This document shows, piece after piece, positions 1-16,789 of a DNA stretch of 64,000 nucleotides; positions within the stretch are counted from its first letter, which is position 1; the number at the start of each line of letters is the position of its first letter. Under the pieces are notes generated by a model. It was not told the DNA's origin and searched no databases. It saw only the letters and a list, made by a program, of their open reading frames with translations. A program made the translations under genes and the position numbers. Source of the DNA: Argentina anserina (lineage: Eukaryota > Streptophyta > Magnoliopsida > Rosales > Rosaceae); contig NC_065878.1 of NCBI RefSeq assembly GCF_933775445.1, positions 10,179,395-10,243,394 of the forward strand, read 5' to 3'.

Positions 1-1
1 T

Positions 2-2807
2 GAGTCAGTTTTTCGTTGTGAAACATGTGTTTTAGGCAAAAGTCATCGGTCTACTTATTCCCCTAGTACTTCTAATAAAAGTATTCTTCCTTTTGAATTA
101 ATTCATTCTGATGTTTGGGGACCCTCTAAATAATCTACTGTGTCAAGAATGCGGTATTATGTGTCATTTATTGATGATTGCACACGTCTTTCATGGATTG
201 TTCTTCTAAAAACCAAAAATGAGGTTTTTCCAGCTTTTCAAGCCTTCTATACCACTGTCCAAACACAATATAATGCCACAATTAAAATTCTTCGTTCTGA
301 TAATGGGGGGGGATATGTGAATCGTGTCTTTCAAGAGTTTTTTAACACACACGGAATTGTTCATCAAACAACGTGTCCTTACACACCTGAGCAAAATGGA
401 GTTTCCGAAAGGAAAAATCGTCATTTACTTGATATGGCTCGGTGTATTCTCTTTAGTGCCCATATGCCTAAATACCTTTGGGGTGATGCTGTCATAACTT
501 CCGCTCACCTCATTAATCGTCTTCCATCTCGTGTCCTTGAAGGCAGAGTTCCATATGAGATGCTTGCTTCCCATGTTTTCTTACCCTCTTTTCATAATCT
601 TTCAGCCCGTGTTTTAGGTTGTGTTGCTTTTGTCCATCTTCCAAAACATCAGAGGTCTAAGTTGGATGCCCGAGTCGTTAAATGTGTGTTCGTTGGATAC
701 GGAGGACATCAGAAAGGGTACATGTGCTTTCATCCACCTACCAGACAGTATTATGTCACTATGGATGTTACTTTTTCTTTGAGGACATGAGCTATTTTAC
801 GTCTTCTGATACTGCTCTTCACGGGGAGATTTCATATTTTGAAGAACTGTATCATGGAAAGGGGGAGACAAGTCAGCCAGGAGATATGGTGCCAGGTTCG
901 GTTGGGATTACTGATGTGTCAGCTACACATGCACCACCAGATGATTCTGGTATAATCACTCCAGAGATTCAGGTACCGGAAGCTGACAGCACAACTGCCT
1001 CCCCTACTGTTATTTATACTCCTGACCAACGTTCCCCTGGTACAGAAGATCACTCATCTGAGGTTAGTAATTCTATTGGGACTAGTACTAGTGAAGCTAA
1101 TAGTAGACAATATATCTTGCCAAATAGGTCTACTCGGGGCCAGCCAACAAAAAAATATGAACCTACCCTTCATGCTAAAGCTAAGTATCATGTGGCAAAT
1201 TTTATGTATACTAAAAGATTGTCTAAGTCATATGAATCATTTGTGAATCAAATTTCTGCTGTATCAATACCTAACAAAGTGCATGATGCATTGGGAGATC
1301 CAAAATGGAGGAAAGCGATGGAGGAAGAGATGGAAGCATTACATAAGAATAATATGTGGGAGCTTGTATCTCCACCACATGGCAAGAAGGCAGTGGGATG
1401 TCGTTGGGTGTTTACAGTAAAACATAATCCAGATGGGTCAGTGAGCCGGTATAAAGCACGCCTAGTAGCAAAAGGGTTCACCCAAACATATGGCATAGTC
1501 TATGATGAGACTTTTGCACCTGTTGCAAAGATGAACATTATTCGGGTATTGCTCTCTTTTGCTGCTACCTTAAACTGGCCACTTAGACAATTTGATGTTA
1601 AGAATGCATTCCTTCATGGAGAACTTACAGAGGAAGTGTATATGGATCTTCCTCCTGGATATGTGGCAGCTTCTCTAGATAACTGTGTATGCAGGTTGAG
1701 AAAGTCTTTGTATGGTCTTAAACAGTGTCCTCGTGCTTGGTTTGGAAGATTTTCACAATTCATGAGGAAAATTGGCTACAAACAGAGTAATTCAGACCAC
1801 ACATTATTTCTCAAACACCAACAAGGGAATGTAACAGCCCTAATTTTATATGTTGATGATATGGTAGTTACTGGTAATGATACTATTGAGGTGGACAGAT
1901 TACAAAAACAACTAGCCACAGAATTCAAGATGAAGGACCTAGGAACACTCAAGTACTTCTTGGGCATTGAGGTAGCCCGGGGAAGTGATGGTATCTATCT
2001 GTGTCAGAGGAAGTACGTCCTTGATCTACTAACAGAGACAGGTATGTTGGATTGCACTCCAATCGATACTCCTATTGAGCAGAATCATCGATTAGCAGAG
2101 CACCCAAATCAGGTACATACTGACAAAACTCGTTATCAAAGGCTAGTTTAACGCCTGATTTATTTGTCACATACCAGACTAGATCTTGCGTATGCAGTAA
2201 GTGTAGTAAGTCAGTTCATGCATAATCCCAGTATGGATCACATAGATGCTGTTGTGAGGATTTTGAGGTATTTGAAGTCAGCTCCAGGGAGAGGAGTAAT
2301 ATTTTCTAATCACAACAATACCATTGAGGTTTGTGGTTTCACAGATGCAGACTGGGCTGGAAATATTACAGATTGGAGGTCCACATCAAGGTACTTTACT
2401 TTTGTTGGGGTAATCTTGTTACTTGGAAGAGTAAGAAACAAAAGGTGGTAGCTCGATCTAGTGCTGAAGCAGAATACAGAGGTATGGCTCAAGGAGTATG
2501 TGAGTTGTTATGGCTTAGAAATTTGCTACAAGATTTGGGTGTTAAGCCTAAGAATGTTATGCAGTTGTACTGTGACAACAAGGCAGCTGTTGATATTTCA
2601 CATAATTCTGTACAACATGATCGTACAAAGCATGTGGAGGTTGATCGTCACATTATAAAGGAGAAGTTAGATGCTAAGATCATTAGCTTTCCTTTTGTTC
2701 CTTCGGAAGAGCAACTTGCAGATATACTCACAAAATGAGTATCTAAGAAGGCTTTTTATGACTCACTTAGCAAGTTGGGCATGGTCGATATGTATGCACC
2801 AACTTGA
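2..2807 (+). pseudogene. copia pol: integrase, reverse transcriptase and RNase H, broken
   Basis: The frame opens at base 2 with a CxxC zinc-finger half (ETCVLGKSHR) and the HSDVWGP start of the integrase core. An in-frame TAA stands at 131. The integrase core (140-790) has the SDNGGGY and NGVSERKN motifs, so the catalytic Asp and Glu are present. A frameshift near 770-780 moves the reading to the reverse transcriptase frame, which runs to 2151 and has the YVDD site at 1849-1860. TAA at 2149 interrupts RLV/RLIYLSHTR. A one-base loss in the G run near 2408 shifts the frame into RNase H (ARSSAEAEYRG, CDNKAAVDISHN). TGA at 2736 comes just after ADILTK. The natural stop is TGA at 2805. There are at least three nonsense codons and two frameshifts. 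Confidence 0.92.
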
Positions 2808-2814
2808 GGGGGAG

Positions 2815-3005
2815 TGTTAGCATGAGTCAACAAACAACAACCAGATCTCACCAACCAAATCTATAGCCGTACTAATTGACAAATCAATATTTGGTTTCAT
2901 ACTTGATAAATAGTAGTCTAGATTTCTATAAATACCTTGTAATTGTTCATATCAATTAAAAAGCAAGAATATATACCTTTCTTCTTTTCTATGCTTCTAT
3001 ATTAA
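2815..3005 (+). repeat. 3' LTR of the left copia remnant
   Basis: It starts TGTTAGCATGAG directly after the purine tract GAGGGGGAG. A TATA-like TATAAATA stands at 2927-2934, about 110 bp in, as expected for a short copia LTR. A pyrimidine-rich stretch follows (about 2975-2995). The right limit is a guess. Confidence 0.7.
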
Positions 3006-4740
3006 GTTTTTGACTTCGGCAATGTCTGCAGGTTGTGCTATGCAATTTCAAATTTGGTAGTTAGGAATTAATTCAATCTACTTATTTTCCTTCCCCAGAA
3101 AAGGTCAATGTTTCAAGCTATATATATCAACTAAACCACAATAATTTAAGGTTTAAAGAAAGAGATGTTTCAATCACGAATTGTCAAACTTTTAGCCTTG
3201 TAGTATAAGTACGTCTCTCATATCTTTAACTGAGAGAACTCACCATAAGAGTAATTAAGACTTAAACTGTTGTAGTTTATGAGTTGTTAATATAATGAAA
3301 GCAAGGAAAGATGGTCATAACACAAACTATAATGCCTGCTGCTGACATTATGCCTTGAGTTTATATATCGTCAGTGTAAATTTTCAGGTGCTCCGAACTA
3401 ATATGATATCTCTTATTGTTGTTCCCAAGAGAGCGTGATATTCTATCTCAACTTTTCACTCGAGATAATAATGTGGAATGAAGGTTCCTCATGCCACTTT
3501 GGAGCCTTGTCTCTTGTCTGTTTGACTGGATGATCCATGCTTGTTCTCTACCTAATATGATGGCATTATGAAGTTTTTATTTTTCTTTCGGGGTCAGTTG
3601 GCATCAGAAGCTTCTTGTTCATGTTTGTATGGAACTGTATTTGTTATTCAAATCGTGGGAGAAGTTGTTGGAATACCAATATCATGGATGTGCATGTTCA
3701 ATTAAAGAAGCCGAGTTCAACATCAAACATTTTTGCCACATTGGTATTGTCGTTGAAAGTCGGATTTTCCCAAGGAGAGTTGGAAGGTTGCAAAGCCCTC
3801 GCTGCTGTTTTGAAATGAGCATCATATTTTCTAAACTTAAATTAATCCTAAACACAAGAACAAATAATCCATTGGAAACCAAACATATTTTTCTATTCCT
3901 ACAGAACCTTCGATCTCCCCTTTCTCTTACAAAAACATAGATGGACCAACAGATATTCTGTTCCCATTCGGCCATTCCCATTTCTTTCATCCACCAGTCG
4001 ATAAACGAAGAAGAGTGCCTGAGTTTTGAACTCTATCTGCAACCCAAAGAAGCCAGTTAGGCAAGTAGAGAATTAGTTGATTCAAATTGTACATGAGATT
4101 TCAACGCTTGCAAGATCCTACCGGCTATGCTCCTACATAGTCATATTTACACAAGCAGATAGATGATAAAATAATGTAGTGAACAGTGCAGGTGCTTTGT
4201 TCTCAGAAACATAATTCATCAGTATGATTTCTATACAGAAGCACTTCTTGCAAATTGAAATATAAACCCTATTTTCGATCTATAATATAGGGGCAAATTC
4301 ACGACCTTCATCTAGTATTGCTTAAAGTAGATCATACTATTCACAGGAAAGCTGTGTAAATAGTCTGTTTTCCACTACAAGATGCAGATGAATGTGCTTG
4401 ACCGATAGAATCGAAGCATGATTAACCATAGTAAAAGGAATGAGAAACCAGGAAGTGCAGATGTGATGACCATCAATCTCAGATTCTCAATCAACAAAAA
4501 GAATAATCTTACAAGTGCTCTGTAAATATCATGATTAAATTCAAAGACAGGTTTGCCCTCTAATAAGGCAATTTGCACTTCAAACATTTTCCATGGTAGA
4601 TTGCTCTTCATACATTAGGAGCTACAGCAGCTACCTCACTTGTTACAACCGAGCCTTGATCAGTGGAGGCTTGAAGCAAAAAAAGGACCAAGGATGATCA
4701 ATGGAGGATCTCATCACAAGTTTCGCAGTTTGCAGCATGC
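3006..4740. other. intergenic, downstream of CK2-beta
   Basis: AT-rich sequence between the copia LTR and the CK2-beta stop codon. The short open frames here (for example near 3615-3990) show no recognisable domain and overlap one another on both strands. The part nearest 4740 should include the 3' UTR of the minus-strand CK2-beta gene. I see no clear poly(A) signal or repeat structure. Confidence 0.5.
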
Positions 4741-9215
<4,475 letters not shown>

Positions 9216-9571
9216 GGTCTCAAATTGGGAAGAGGCCCTCCTTTCGATTTTGGGAGAAATGAGGAGGGGAATCAAGCTCTGAGCATGGTGGGGTTTGAAG
9301 AGGTGGTAAATTAGGGTTGTGGGGGATCGGAGAGGGATCGGAAAAGAGAGTTAGGGTTTGGAGGATGTGGGCGAGAATGAGAGAGAGAGAGAGAGAGAGT
9401 GAGAGAGAGAGAGATGTTTTTGAGCAAAAAATGGTCTTGGGTTTTCTTCTGGGCTCTGGCTCTTCTTTGTTTTATTGCCCTTGCTGCCTCACCCTTCCAC
9501 TTACTTTTTAATTCTATTTTCTTTTATAAATTTTTTATTTATAAAATTTCATAAATTTGAATCTATAAAAT
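9216..9571 (-). promoter_or_regulatory. upstream region of CK2-beta with a GA/CT microsatellite
   Basis: Upstream of the CK2-beta start, the sequence read on the gene strand is CT-rich, including the tract at 9379-9414. Such CT/GA tracts are common in plant 5' leaders and core promoters. I see no convincing TATA box within 150 bp of the ATG. The region beyond about 9510 is AT-rich and ends at the target duplication of a hAT element (9564-9571). Confidence 0.5.
9379..9414. repeat. (GA)n microsatellite
   Basis: An interrupted GA dinucleotide run with one T interruption at about 9400, in the presumed 5' leader or promoter of CK2-beta. Confidence 0.95.
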
Positions 9572-10496
9572 TCGGACCGGGCATAAAAAGTTGAAATCTC
9601 TATCCCGTCCCGAAATTCACATAGATAGAATGGAACGGATGTCTAAAAATATATGTCCCGTCCCGATCCCGTCGCATTTCATAATAGTATGATGAGACGT
9701 GAAACGAATAATTTTTACCCCGCTTCGTCTCGTCCCGCAATTAAATAACTTATAATCTTAGTCGTTAAATATCTCATCATCACCCTTCATTTTAGGTTTA
9801 TGTCTTTAGCAGCTCATTCCTTTTCATTCTGGTCAATACAGAGAACTCATCATTCTTTGAGTTCTCTCCCATCTTACCCACCACTTCCACCTCCTCCACC
9901 GCACCTCCTCTGATCTCATCATTGCTGTCTCCGACCGCCTCTCTGTCCCTCCTAGCCTCAATCTCCATTCTCTCCACTCCTACTGCTTCACCTACTCAGC
10001 TAGTTATTGACGATTAGTTCCTCGATCTCCTTCCAATCTCAGTTGGACTCCTCCCTCTCACCTAGAGGATCAGTTTCCTCTCCTTCCAATCTTAGTTGGA
10101 GCTTTCAAAATCCCATAGTTCGAGTAAGTTCATTCTGATTCTAATGCTTTTGTTTATATACTGAATTGTTTCAATGTTGTTGCACTTTATGTGGATTGTT
10201 CTATTTTGATGCTATGATTCGTTAAGTATCAATATAAGCATAAGACATCATAATAGTTCTTTGCAGTTGAGTTTATTGACCATGCTAGATGTGATATTGA
10301 TATAGTACATGTTTATGCAGATAAATTATTCGACCAATGCCTGAATGACTTTTTTATTGCATTAACCACATATACATGTTAGATAACTAGATTGCATTCC
10401 TTGGCTAGACGTCTTGAGGACATAATTTCAGTTTTGTTTTTGTTCCTAATCTATATAGACTTCTATTAAGTATTAACACTTCACAAGAGGATTATT

Positions 10497-13400
10497 TGTA
10501 AGTCCCGGAAATATTGAGCTAAATTGAGATCGTATAAAAATTATTTTATAGTCTCGGTAATTATTGAAGTAAATGCTTAGAAATATTTTTTAGAATTTTC
10601 TACAAGGTGAAATCCTTGATATGAGAGTTTGGTATTATAGTGCACGTCACGACGAGCTTATTTATATGATTTTCCGAAGTTTCATATTATTAAGAATTTA
10701 TTGGAAAATCAGAAATTATTTCTAATGAGATCTGGGCCATTGAAATGTCACCATTTATTATCAACCATTGGATTCAAATGGTGGAAAGTGTAAATATTGG
10801 AATGGGATCAGAATGGGTTTTTTTTTGTTGGAAATGGGATCAGTATGGGTTAGAACGACATATTTTCCCAAAAGACCGAGCGCTCAACTCTTTTCTTCTG
10901 CTCCTTCCCACCCGTGCGCACCAATCCGGCAATTATGCCGCCGGCGGACTGGCCCGGTTTTGTTCCTCTCGGCGTCGCTCCTTCCCATGGTAGCATCTTG
11001 TCCTATCGTCGCCGGAGGAAGGAGAATCAAGGAAGCAGAAAGCCAACTGCTCTTGGTTTCCTTCCGGCGAGTTTGCAGCGTTTTCCGGCATCTCCGTCCG
11101 CCGATTGGGTTCCTCATGGTACTATTTTTATTCTCTTCTCCGTGCTCCTTCCCTCTGTTACCTTAGTTTTTCAATTAAGTTTTGATCGATTCTTATTGTT
11201 TATGGGTTTAATGTTCTTCTCGGCTCCTCAACGCCGGCGATGCTCCTGGCTTCTCTTGGAGTGGTTTTGTTCTTCATTGCGTTATGTAGTGGAGTTACAA
11301 GATGATTAGGAGCTGATTCCCGAGCTGGGGGAAAATTAAGGGAGAGAATGGAAGAGAAATTTCTGGTTCTAGAATCAATCAAGAAGCCTTCTCCGATTTG
11401 GGATTTTTATAGGTAAACCCAAACTTCAACCTTGATTACCATTACAGTAATGGGTTGTTTGATAGGCCAGAAATTCTCGAAAAATAGTCGTTTTTTTACA
11501 GGGTCTCATTTATTTCATACTTTAATATATTAGAAATAGAATAGAAGTCCTTTACTATTTTAATATAATTATATGTTATATGAAACCAAAAAGAAGAAAT
11601 GACAAGATATTTGTCTATATCAATGGAAGAAATAAAAATATGGAAAAGAAAACAGGGATTCTCTACAATGACACTGTAGACCAATTGAAAGATAAATTTG
11701 GAATTATGCTACTTTGGAAATAACTTTGTCAAGGTTGAAAAGGACGGACTTGAATTCTGTCCATTATATTTAAATGGGAAGTTACGGTATATGACAGAAT
11801 TTTACAAGTTTGAACTGATGCCATGGTTGTATCAAGTTTGAGAAAGTATTGTCGGAAGGAAGGTTGATTATTATGAAGTTGTTAAATAAGGAAAATGGCA
11901 GAACTAATAAGTTTCTTCTATGGTTCCTGCACTTCCTATTGCATGAAGTCATGATCTTAAAATATGATCATGGCATGAATATTATTGTGCATTTAGGTTG
12001 TATTGACTATATGCTGGTGAGAATGGATCAGAATGAGATTTATAATAGTGGCTGGTTGTATGATGCAAGTTTGGAGTGTAACTATGCCACTGTGGTTTCC
12101 TACTTGGGATGTGTAATTATGGAATTGTGATATAGCAAGATAGTAGAGTTTGAGTTAGTTGGAAGGTGAGGCCATAATCAGTAACATGATATTGATATGG
12201 TTCTCACGGGTGCTTAGTTATTATGCTTTACATATATTGAGTTGTTATTACTGTTTGTTGCCCATGGTAAGTTCATGGGTGTGCATAGTAATTTACCTTG
12301 CTATATTGGTTGATAATGCCCATGGTAAATTACTATGCGAGGGAAATTGAAAATGAAAATGGAAGTATATGCATATTGGTTGATAATGCATTGTTGATTA
12401 ATATTTCGTAGTGCAAACCAATCATGTAATTGATCAAAAAATATCTGGATTGATTATGACATTGTCATGGTTGGTCAAGTATGTGGTCAACGTAAAGAAA
12501 TGTCGATTAGACGATATATTTCGTCGTGATTGCATAAATATGTAGATACTATGTTAACGACTATATGTCGGACTTTAGGGACTCCAGTTACCCGAGGAAT
12601 AAAATGGAAAGTTCGTGGCTCACAGAGAGCGAGGGAAAGCATTGGAATCCAGGTAGAGATTCTTTATTTATCTCGATTAGAGCTTTCCATTGTTATTTGT
12701 AAAATGGTGCATGTTGTGGTTTAGTTATGTTTAAATGCTATTCGCGTACTAATTGAACCGTGAGAGATTGTGATGGCTTAAGAGTGAGGGGTGGCACTGA
12801 TTTCCTTAGGTTCGATCCCTTAAACCTCCGGAGGGTTTAGTTACACTGGTCGTGCGAGTTCAAATCTTAAGGACAGACTCGAAATGTTGTGTAGTTTGGT
12901 AGCAGACGCTCTTGCTACGCTTATCTGTTACAGTTTATATGAGGTAAGGTCGTGTAGTGGGTTTATAAGATCGGTCATCAGGAGATATTTGGTTTTGGCA
13001 TGTCATATTGAGAATCAATGCACCGATTATCGAGTTAAGTTGTTTTAAAGTTTGTCTTTCATTTTACGATTTAGTTTATAAATGTTTTGTTGGGATCCCA
13101 AATGTTTAAATTGTTTTCAAAGCTAATCGAGACACCCTACAACAGTGTCTGTGCATGAACAATTTGGTGTGCTGTTGTTCGAATTTGGTAAACCGTCTTT
13201 CAATTTTCTTTTCAGTTTCCATAGTTGATATTGAATTCCAGAACTTTGTTAGAGTTAGTTTATTTCCTGCTCTGTATATTTATTTTCCTGAAGTTTGTTA
13301 ACTTCATGTTATCAGTTGTATCAAGTTTTGGACGGACATGTATATTTATGTGAAAAACATATTTTCACCTCAAAATTAATGTAAAACTTATGTTGTGCTT

Positions 13401-13527
13401 GTCTAAAATTATTTCACAAATTGCCTTATGTTTCTTTAAAATATAAATCAGGTTTTCGGTTTATGTTTTATAGACTTGCGGCATTGTGACGTACTTCAGC
13501 TGGTGAGGTGCAGTTTGGGGTGTTACA
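10497..13527 (+). mobile_element. 3.0-kb solo LTR, gypsy type
   Basis: It starts TGTAAGTCCCGG and ends GGGGTGTTACA, so the termini TGTAA/TTACA are inverted. The 5-bp duplication TTATT is exact on both sides (10492-10496 and 13528-13532). Its length (3031 bp), its TGTAA...TTACA ends and a GC-richer block near 10880-11320 resemble the Tekay-like LTR at 47510-50479, but I do not claim they are one family. No pol or gag is seen inside. Open frames at 10745-11309 overlap on both strands and are not taken as genes. Confidence 0.78.
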
Positions 13528-13702
13528 TTATTGAATAAACTTCTTCTATTAACATTTCTGGTGCAGATTGGTTAAAGATGACTAGATGAAAGAAATCAAG
13601 TTTGGTTCGACCTAATTCCTCTGCTTCTGGTCTTGGGAGTTCTTCAACAGCGACATCTCCTACTCCTCTAGAGCTAGTTGAAGTTGGAAGCGAACACCTG
13701 CT

Positions 13703-13831
13703 GCTGCCAATGGACCTGTTCCAAGCGTAGTTGAACATGCTGCTTTTGTAAGTGAGGGCGGTGAATCTTCTTCTCTAGGTACAAAACGTACTAGTATGGT
13801 TTGGGATTATTTCGAAGAGTACGGTTTGTGA
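13703..13831 (+). pseudogene. hAT transposase N-terminal fragment
   Basis: A short frame ends GTKRTSMVWDYFEEYGL and stops at 13829. The SxVWxYFE motif is the start of the BED-type zinc finger found at the N-terminus of plant hAT transposases. The zinc ligands and everything C-terminal are missing. Upstream the frame shifts near 13700, where another frame reads through Ser-rich sequence. It is too short to do anything and serves to classify the element. Confidence 0.65.
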
Positions 13832-14146
13832 TGGATTGATGTTTTATGTTTGTGTGATGGATTATTTGGACTATTAAAATGACTCAATGTTGTTAATTCA
13901 TAGTTGAAATGTTGAATGATAATTGTATGTGAGAATTGAGAAATTAGGTACATTAAAGTCATGGGACGGTGAGATTAGGCATGTTTCGTTCCGATCCCAA
14001 CTGGGATTAATCTCGAATGTGATGAATTCTCAAAAACCTTTGTCCTGTCCCGTTTTAAAAGAGTGGGATGTGACTGTGGGATGAGACGTGAGATGAGCCT
14101 CGTCCCGTCCCATCCCATCCCATCTCATCCCATCCCTATATAAAAT

Positions 14147-15765
14147 TATTACTAGCCTTCTTGCACACCCGTGTGTGCGTAAGAAAACACGATACTCATG
14201 TGTCAAAATTATATTTTCGTCTATTTAATTGTATATGAATTCATTATATCACTTTCTTTTCTAATTCACAATGTTTGACTGCGGCAAACAAACAAATTTT
14301 TTGGGTTGTATGAATTTATAGTGATTTTAGACTTTTAGTTACACCTTCATAATTACTAATTTCAAATTGTGAAGCGAAAAAAAATTGAAATTGATTTTTT
14401 TTTAAAGGAAAGTAAGTCTGCTTATTATACAAGTTATTAAGTTGAAAACTTTCAAACCTCATAGACTTCAGTCCATTCCAACATACTAGAAACAAGCTGG
14501 CGTGAGTACGGCGTACTAGCAACAAGCCGGCACGAGTACAACATACCAAGAACGGCACAGGTACAACATAACAAGAACAAGTTGGCACAAGTACAATAGC
14601 TGACCCAATAGTAGTAACCCCTCAAGAAGAGGAAAAAAAAACTGATCCGATATTAGTAAAACCACAAGATCTATCAGTTGTTCAAAAATATACTGCAATT
14701 CCAAGTGGTAGTTTGATTTCATACAGCAGGCAAATTTAAAATGAAACAAAGTTGAGAGCAGTGATTCATATAGCTCAAGAAGTAACACCAGAATCATTTT
14801 TGGCGGCATCATTGGCATCCTTTTCATCTTCCCGTCACCTCTTCTCTTTTAAAATCTGTTATGTAGTTTTAGGTGGACCAAGGACATGAATAAGCAGTGG
14901 GAGGGACTCATAGTAATTAGGGCAGTCTTCAGTCATATGCTCTCGCGTCACTCGACAAATTCTACAAAAGAATCAATGTAGATGAACTTGTTTTTTTCCT
15001 AGAAAATTTCGGCCCGATTGAGCTCGAACCCAGACCGATTCGATATGTTCGGTTTTGGACCGTTCCAGCATCGGGTTTTGGACCGTTCCAAGTTTGGAGT
15101 TTGGTTCACACTTGTAGGAAGAGTAATCATGATGCTCATACCCTTGTTCACTAGGACAAGATGAATTTTATTTTTCAGTTCCTTATGTTCTTTGAGTTGC
15201 GGTTACAGTTAACCTCTGTATTACTTGATTCCTTTAATTTTCAATAAAGAGTTATCGTTTTGATAAAAAAAAAGGTTATCAAAAGTATTCAAGCTGTCGA
15301 CAAAGCGATACATGGATCATTGATATGTAGATCTTACATTGAGATAATAATTGTTTTAATGCATTATAGAGGGAAAACAACATTAAAGAAATGAAATCGG
15401 AATTTTTTCATACACTACAACATGAAGACAATCTAAGTAAAAAAGGATTGGTTTGAAAGAAGTACTTTGAACAACTTCTCTCTTTTCTCTTCCTCCCAAC
15501 CCAGAAATTTCAATTTCAATAGTTCACTCAAAGAATTTATGAACAATTTGAGCTCAAACTTTATCAAGAATTCGTACAGTTATTAACAAAATGACCCACT
15601 CAAAAAACAATGATAATGAAAAGTTTTAATTTGTGGATACTTTGGATGTTCACTATATGATTCTCTATAATCAAAATTGCATAGAATAGATAGGATACTG
15701 GGCATTATCGAAGAGGCTTCCACCCCTTTGATCTAAGAGATCGACCCAAGTAAGTCTTTTTTACA
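14147..15765. other. intergenic, no supported gene
   Basis: A noisy tandem motif around AACAAGC.GGC..GAGTAC occurs at 14485-14600. On the minus strand near 14940-14975 a short frame reads CRICRVTREHMTEDC, which resembles a CCHC zinc knuckle and may be a retroelement or host fragment. TTTTGGACCGTTCCA occurs twice at about 15053-15100. None of these is enough to name a gene or an element. Confidence 0.4.
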
Positions 15766-16389
15766 TATAATTAAGAGTTGAGTTTCTCAATAGTCCCTCA
15801 ATTTTGGTGCACTGGTCAGTTTAATCCTCAAACTTATAAAGTGATCAATGTGATTCCCAGAGTCTTATGTTGCTATCAACAAGATCCCTACCGTTAACTC
15901 TTTGACTAATTCCGTTACAGACCCCTTTTTTTTCTCTTAGATTCAACCTCTAAGTACTAGTATTTAACATGCCAAAAATTCGCCTAACGACTCCCTGGTC
16001 TAAATGGCTACTAAAAATGGCGGAATCACTGTTGTCTTAGAGTATTTAAATCTAAACGTTTCTAAAATAATAAAAGAAATATGCAAAATATAAAATGAAT
16101 ATTGTTGTGACGGAATATGGGGCACAATCCTAGAATTTATTTTAAGCAAGCAATATTACAATCATTATACCTAGAGCCTCACTCTATGCTAAATAGCTAA
16201 AACTGTTAAGCCACTCATAATTTTGAATTAAATTACAAAAACATACAAATACTTACTTGTAATTGTAGCACACCTTACAAATAGGACACCACACCCAAAG
16301 ATTATATTGTAATCACACTTACACTCACATTCTCACAAACTACTAATGTTTTTCTCTCTTGTTTTTCGATGACTTCTCAAGGAAGTTCT

Positions 16390-16561
16390 CATTCCCTTTT
16401 ATAAGCTCCCGACTTCAAACTTCAATTAAAACTTATTCAGAAATAAGTGGATGACAAAGAATCTTATCTTGATAACTTTACTTTTATCAAAGCAAAGTTG
16501 TTTGTCCTCATACGTCGGCAGAATTTTTAAAACAAAGTTGAGTGTCTTCTTGCGTCGGCAG
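16390..16561 (-). promoter_or_regulatory. pararetrovirus-like promoter remnant
   Basis: Read on the minus strand, two copies of a roughly 40-bp unit ending in CTGCCGACG(T/C)A (complements of 16512-16521 and 16552-16561, exactly 40 bp apart) lie about 110-160 bp upstream of a TATA box TATAAAAG (complement of 16396-16403). Duplicated activator-like motifs upstream of a strong TATA box are what one expects of a caulimovirid full-length-transcript promoter. In a circular viral map this region lies just upstream of the leader. Activity is not claimed. Confidence 0.4.
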
Positions 16562-16789
16562 CTTCTCAGCCCTCCATCTGATTTATTATGTTGAGATGAG
16601 CTTCATTATCAAAATCAAATGAATCATTTGATCCAAAATCTTCAGGAACTAATTCGAGATCCGAATATATATAGGAACTTTTTCCTCATGCTCTATTTTT
16701 TTCTAGCCACGTAGTTGAGGTCAGAGTGTAGTCGATTTGTTTTCTTGCTAATGACTTAAAGCAATCACAAATGGTTACATTCGAACTCT

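Larger units (their letters stand above)
1..3005 (+). mobile_element. Ty1/copia retrotransposon remnant, 5' part outside the window
   Basis: The left edge cuts into this element. What remains is, in order, the gag-pre-integrase zinc finger, integrase, reverse transcriptase, RNase H, a purine tract (2806-2814) and a 3' LTR starting TGTTAG at 2815. This is the copia domain order, with integrase before reverse transcriptase. The coding region has several stops and frameshifts, so it is dead. The 3' limit near 3005 is approximate: I could not find a clean CA end, and the 5' target duplication lies outside the window. Confidence 0.9.
9572..14138 (+). mobile_element. internally deleted hAT transposon, split by a solo LTR
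   Basis: The 8-bp repeat TATAAAAT lies immediately outside both ends (9564-9571 and 14139-14146). This is the hAT duplication length. The ends TCGGACCGGGC and, at the right on the opposite strand, TAGGGATGGGA are imperfect inverted repeats. Subterminal regions (9590-9740 and 13970-14135) are full of CCCGTCCCG/CCCATCCC motifs, typical of hAT transposase binding regions. A remnant of a transposase N-terminus lies at 13703-13831, and the catalytic region is absent. Without the 3031-bp solo LTR and its 5-bp duplication the element would be about 1.5 kb. Confidence 0.82.

Noticed and set aside
10745..11309. Overlapping open frames of 77-132 codons on both strands
   Set aside because: They lie inside the 3-kb solo LTR in a GC-rich block. 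Frames overlap on both strands and show no domain, so composition explains them.
14316..14830. Minus-strand Leu/Val-rich frames of 90 and 103 codons
   Set aside because: They arise from a noisy tandem repeat and T-rich sequence. No signal or membrane-protein family was recognised.
15000..15110. TTTTGGACCGTTCCA direct repeats as another hAT end
   Set aside because: I could not find a matching inverted end or a target duplication.
16080..16330. Possible CRISPR- or satellite-like periodicity in AT-rich sequence
   Set aside because: No exact repeat unit recurs, and this is eukaryotic nuclear DNA.
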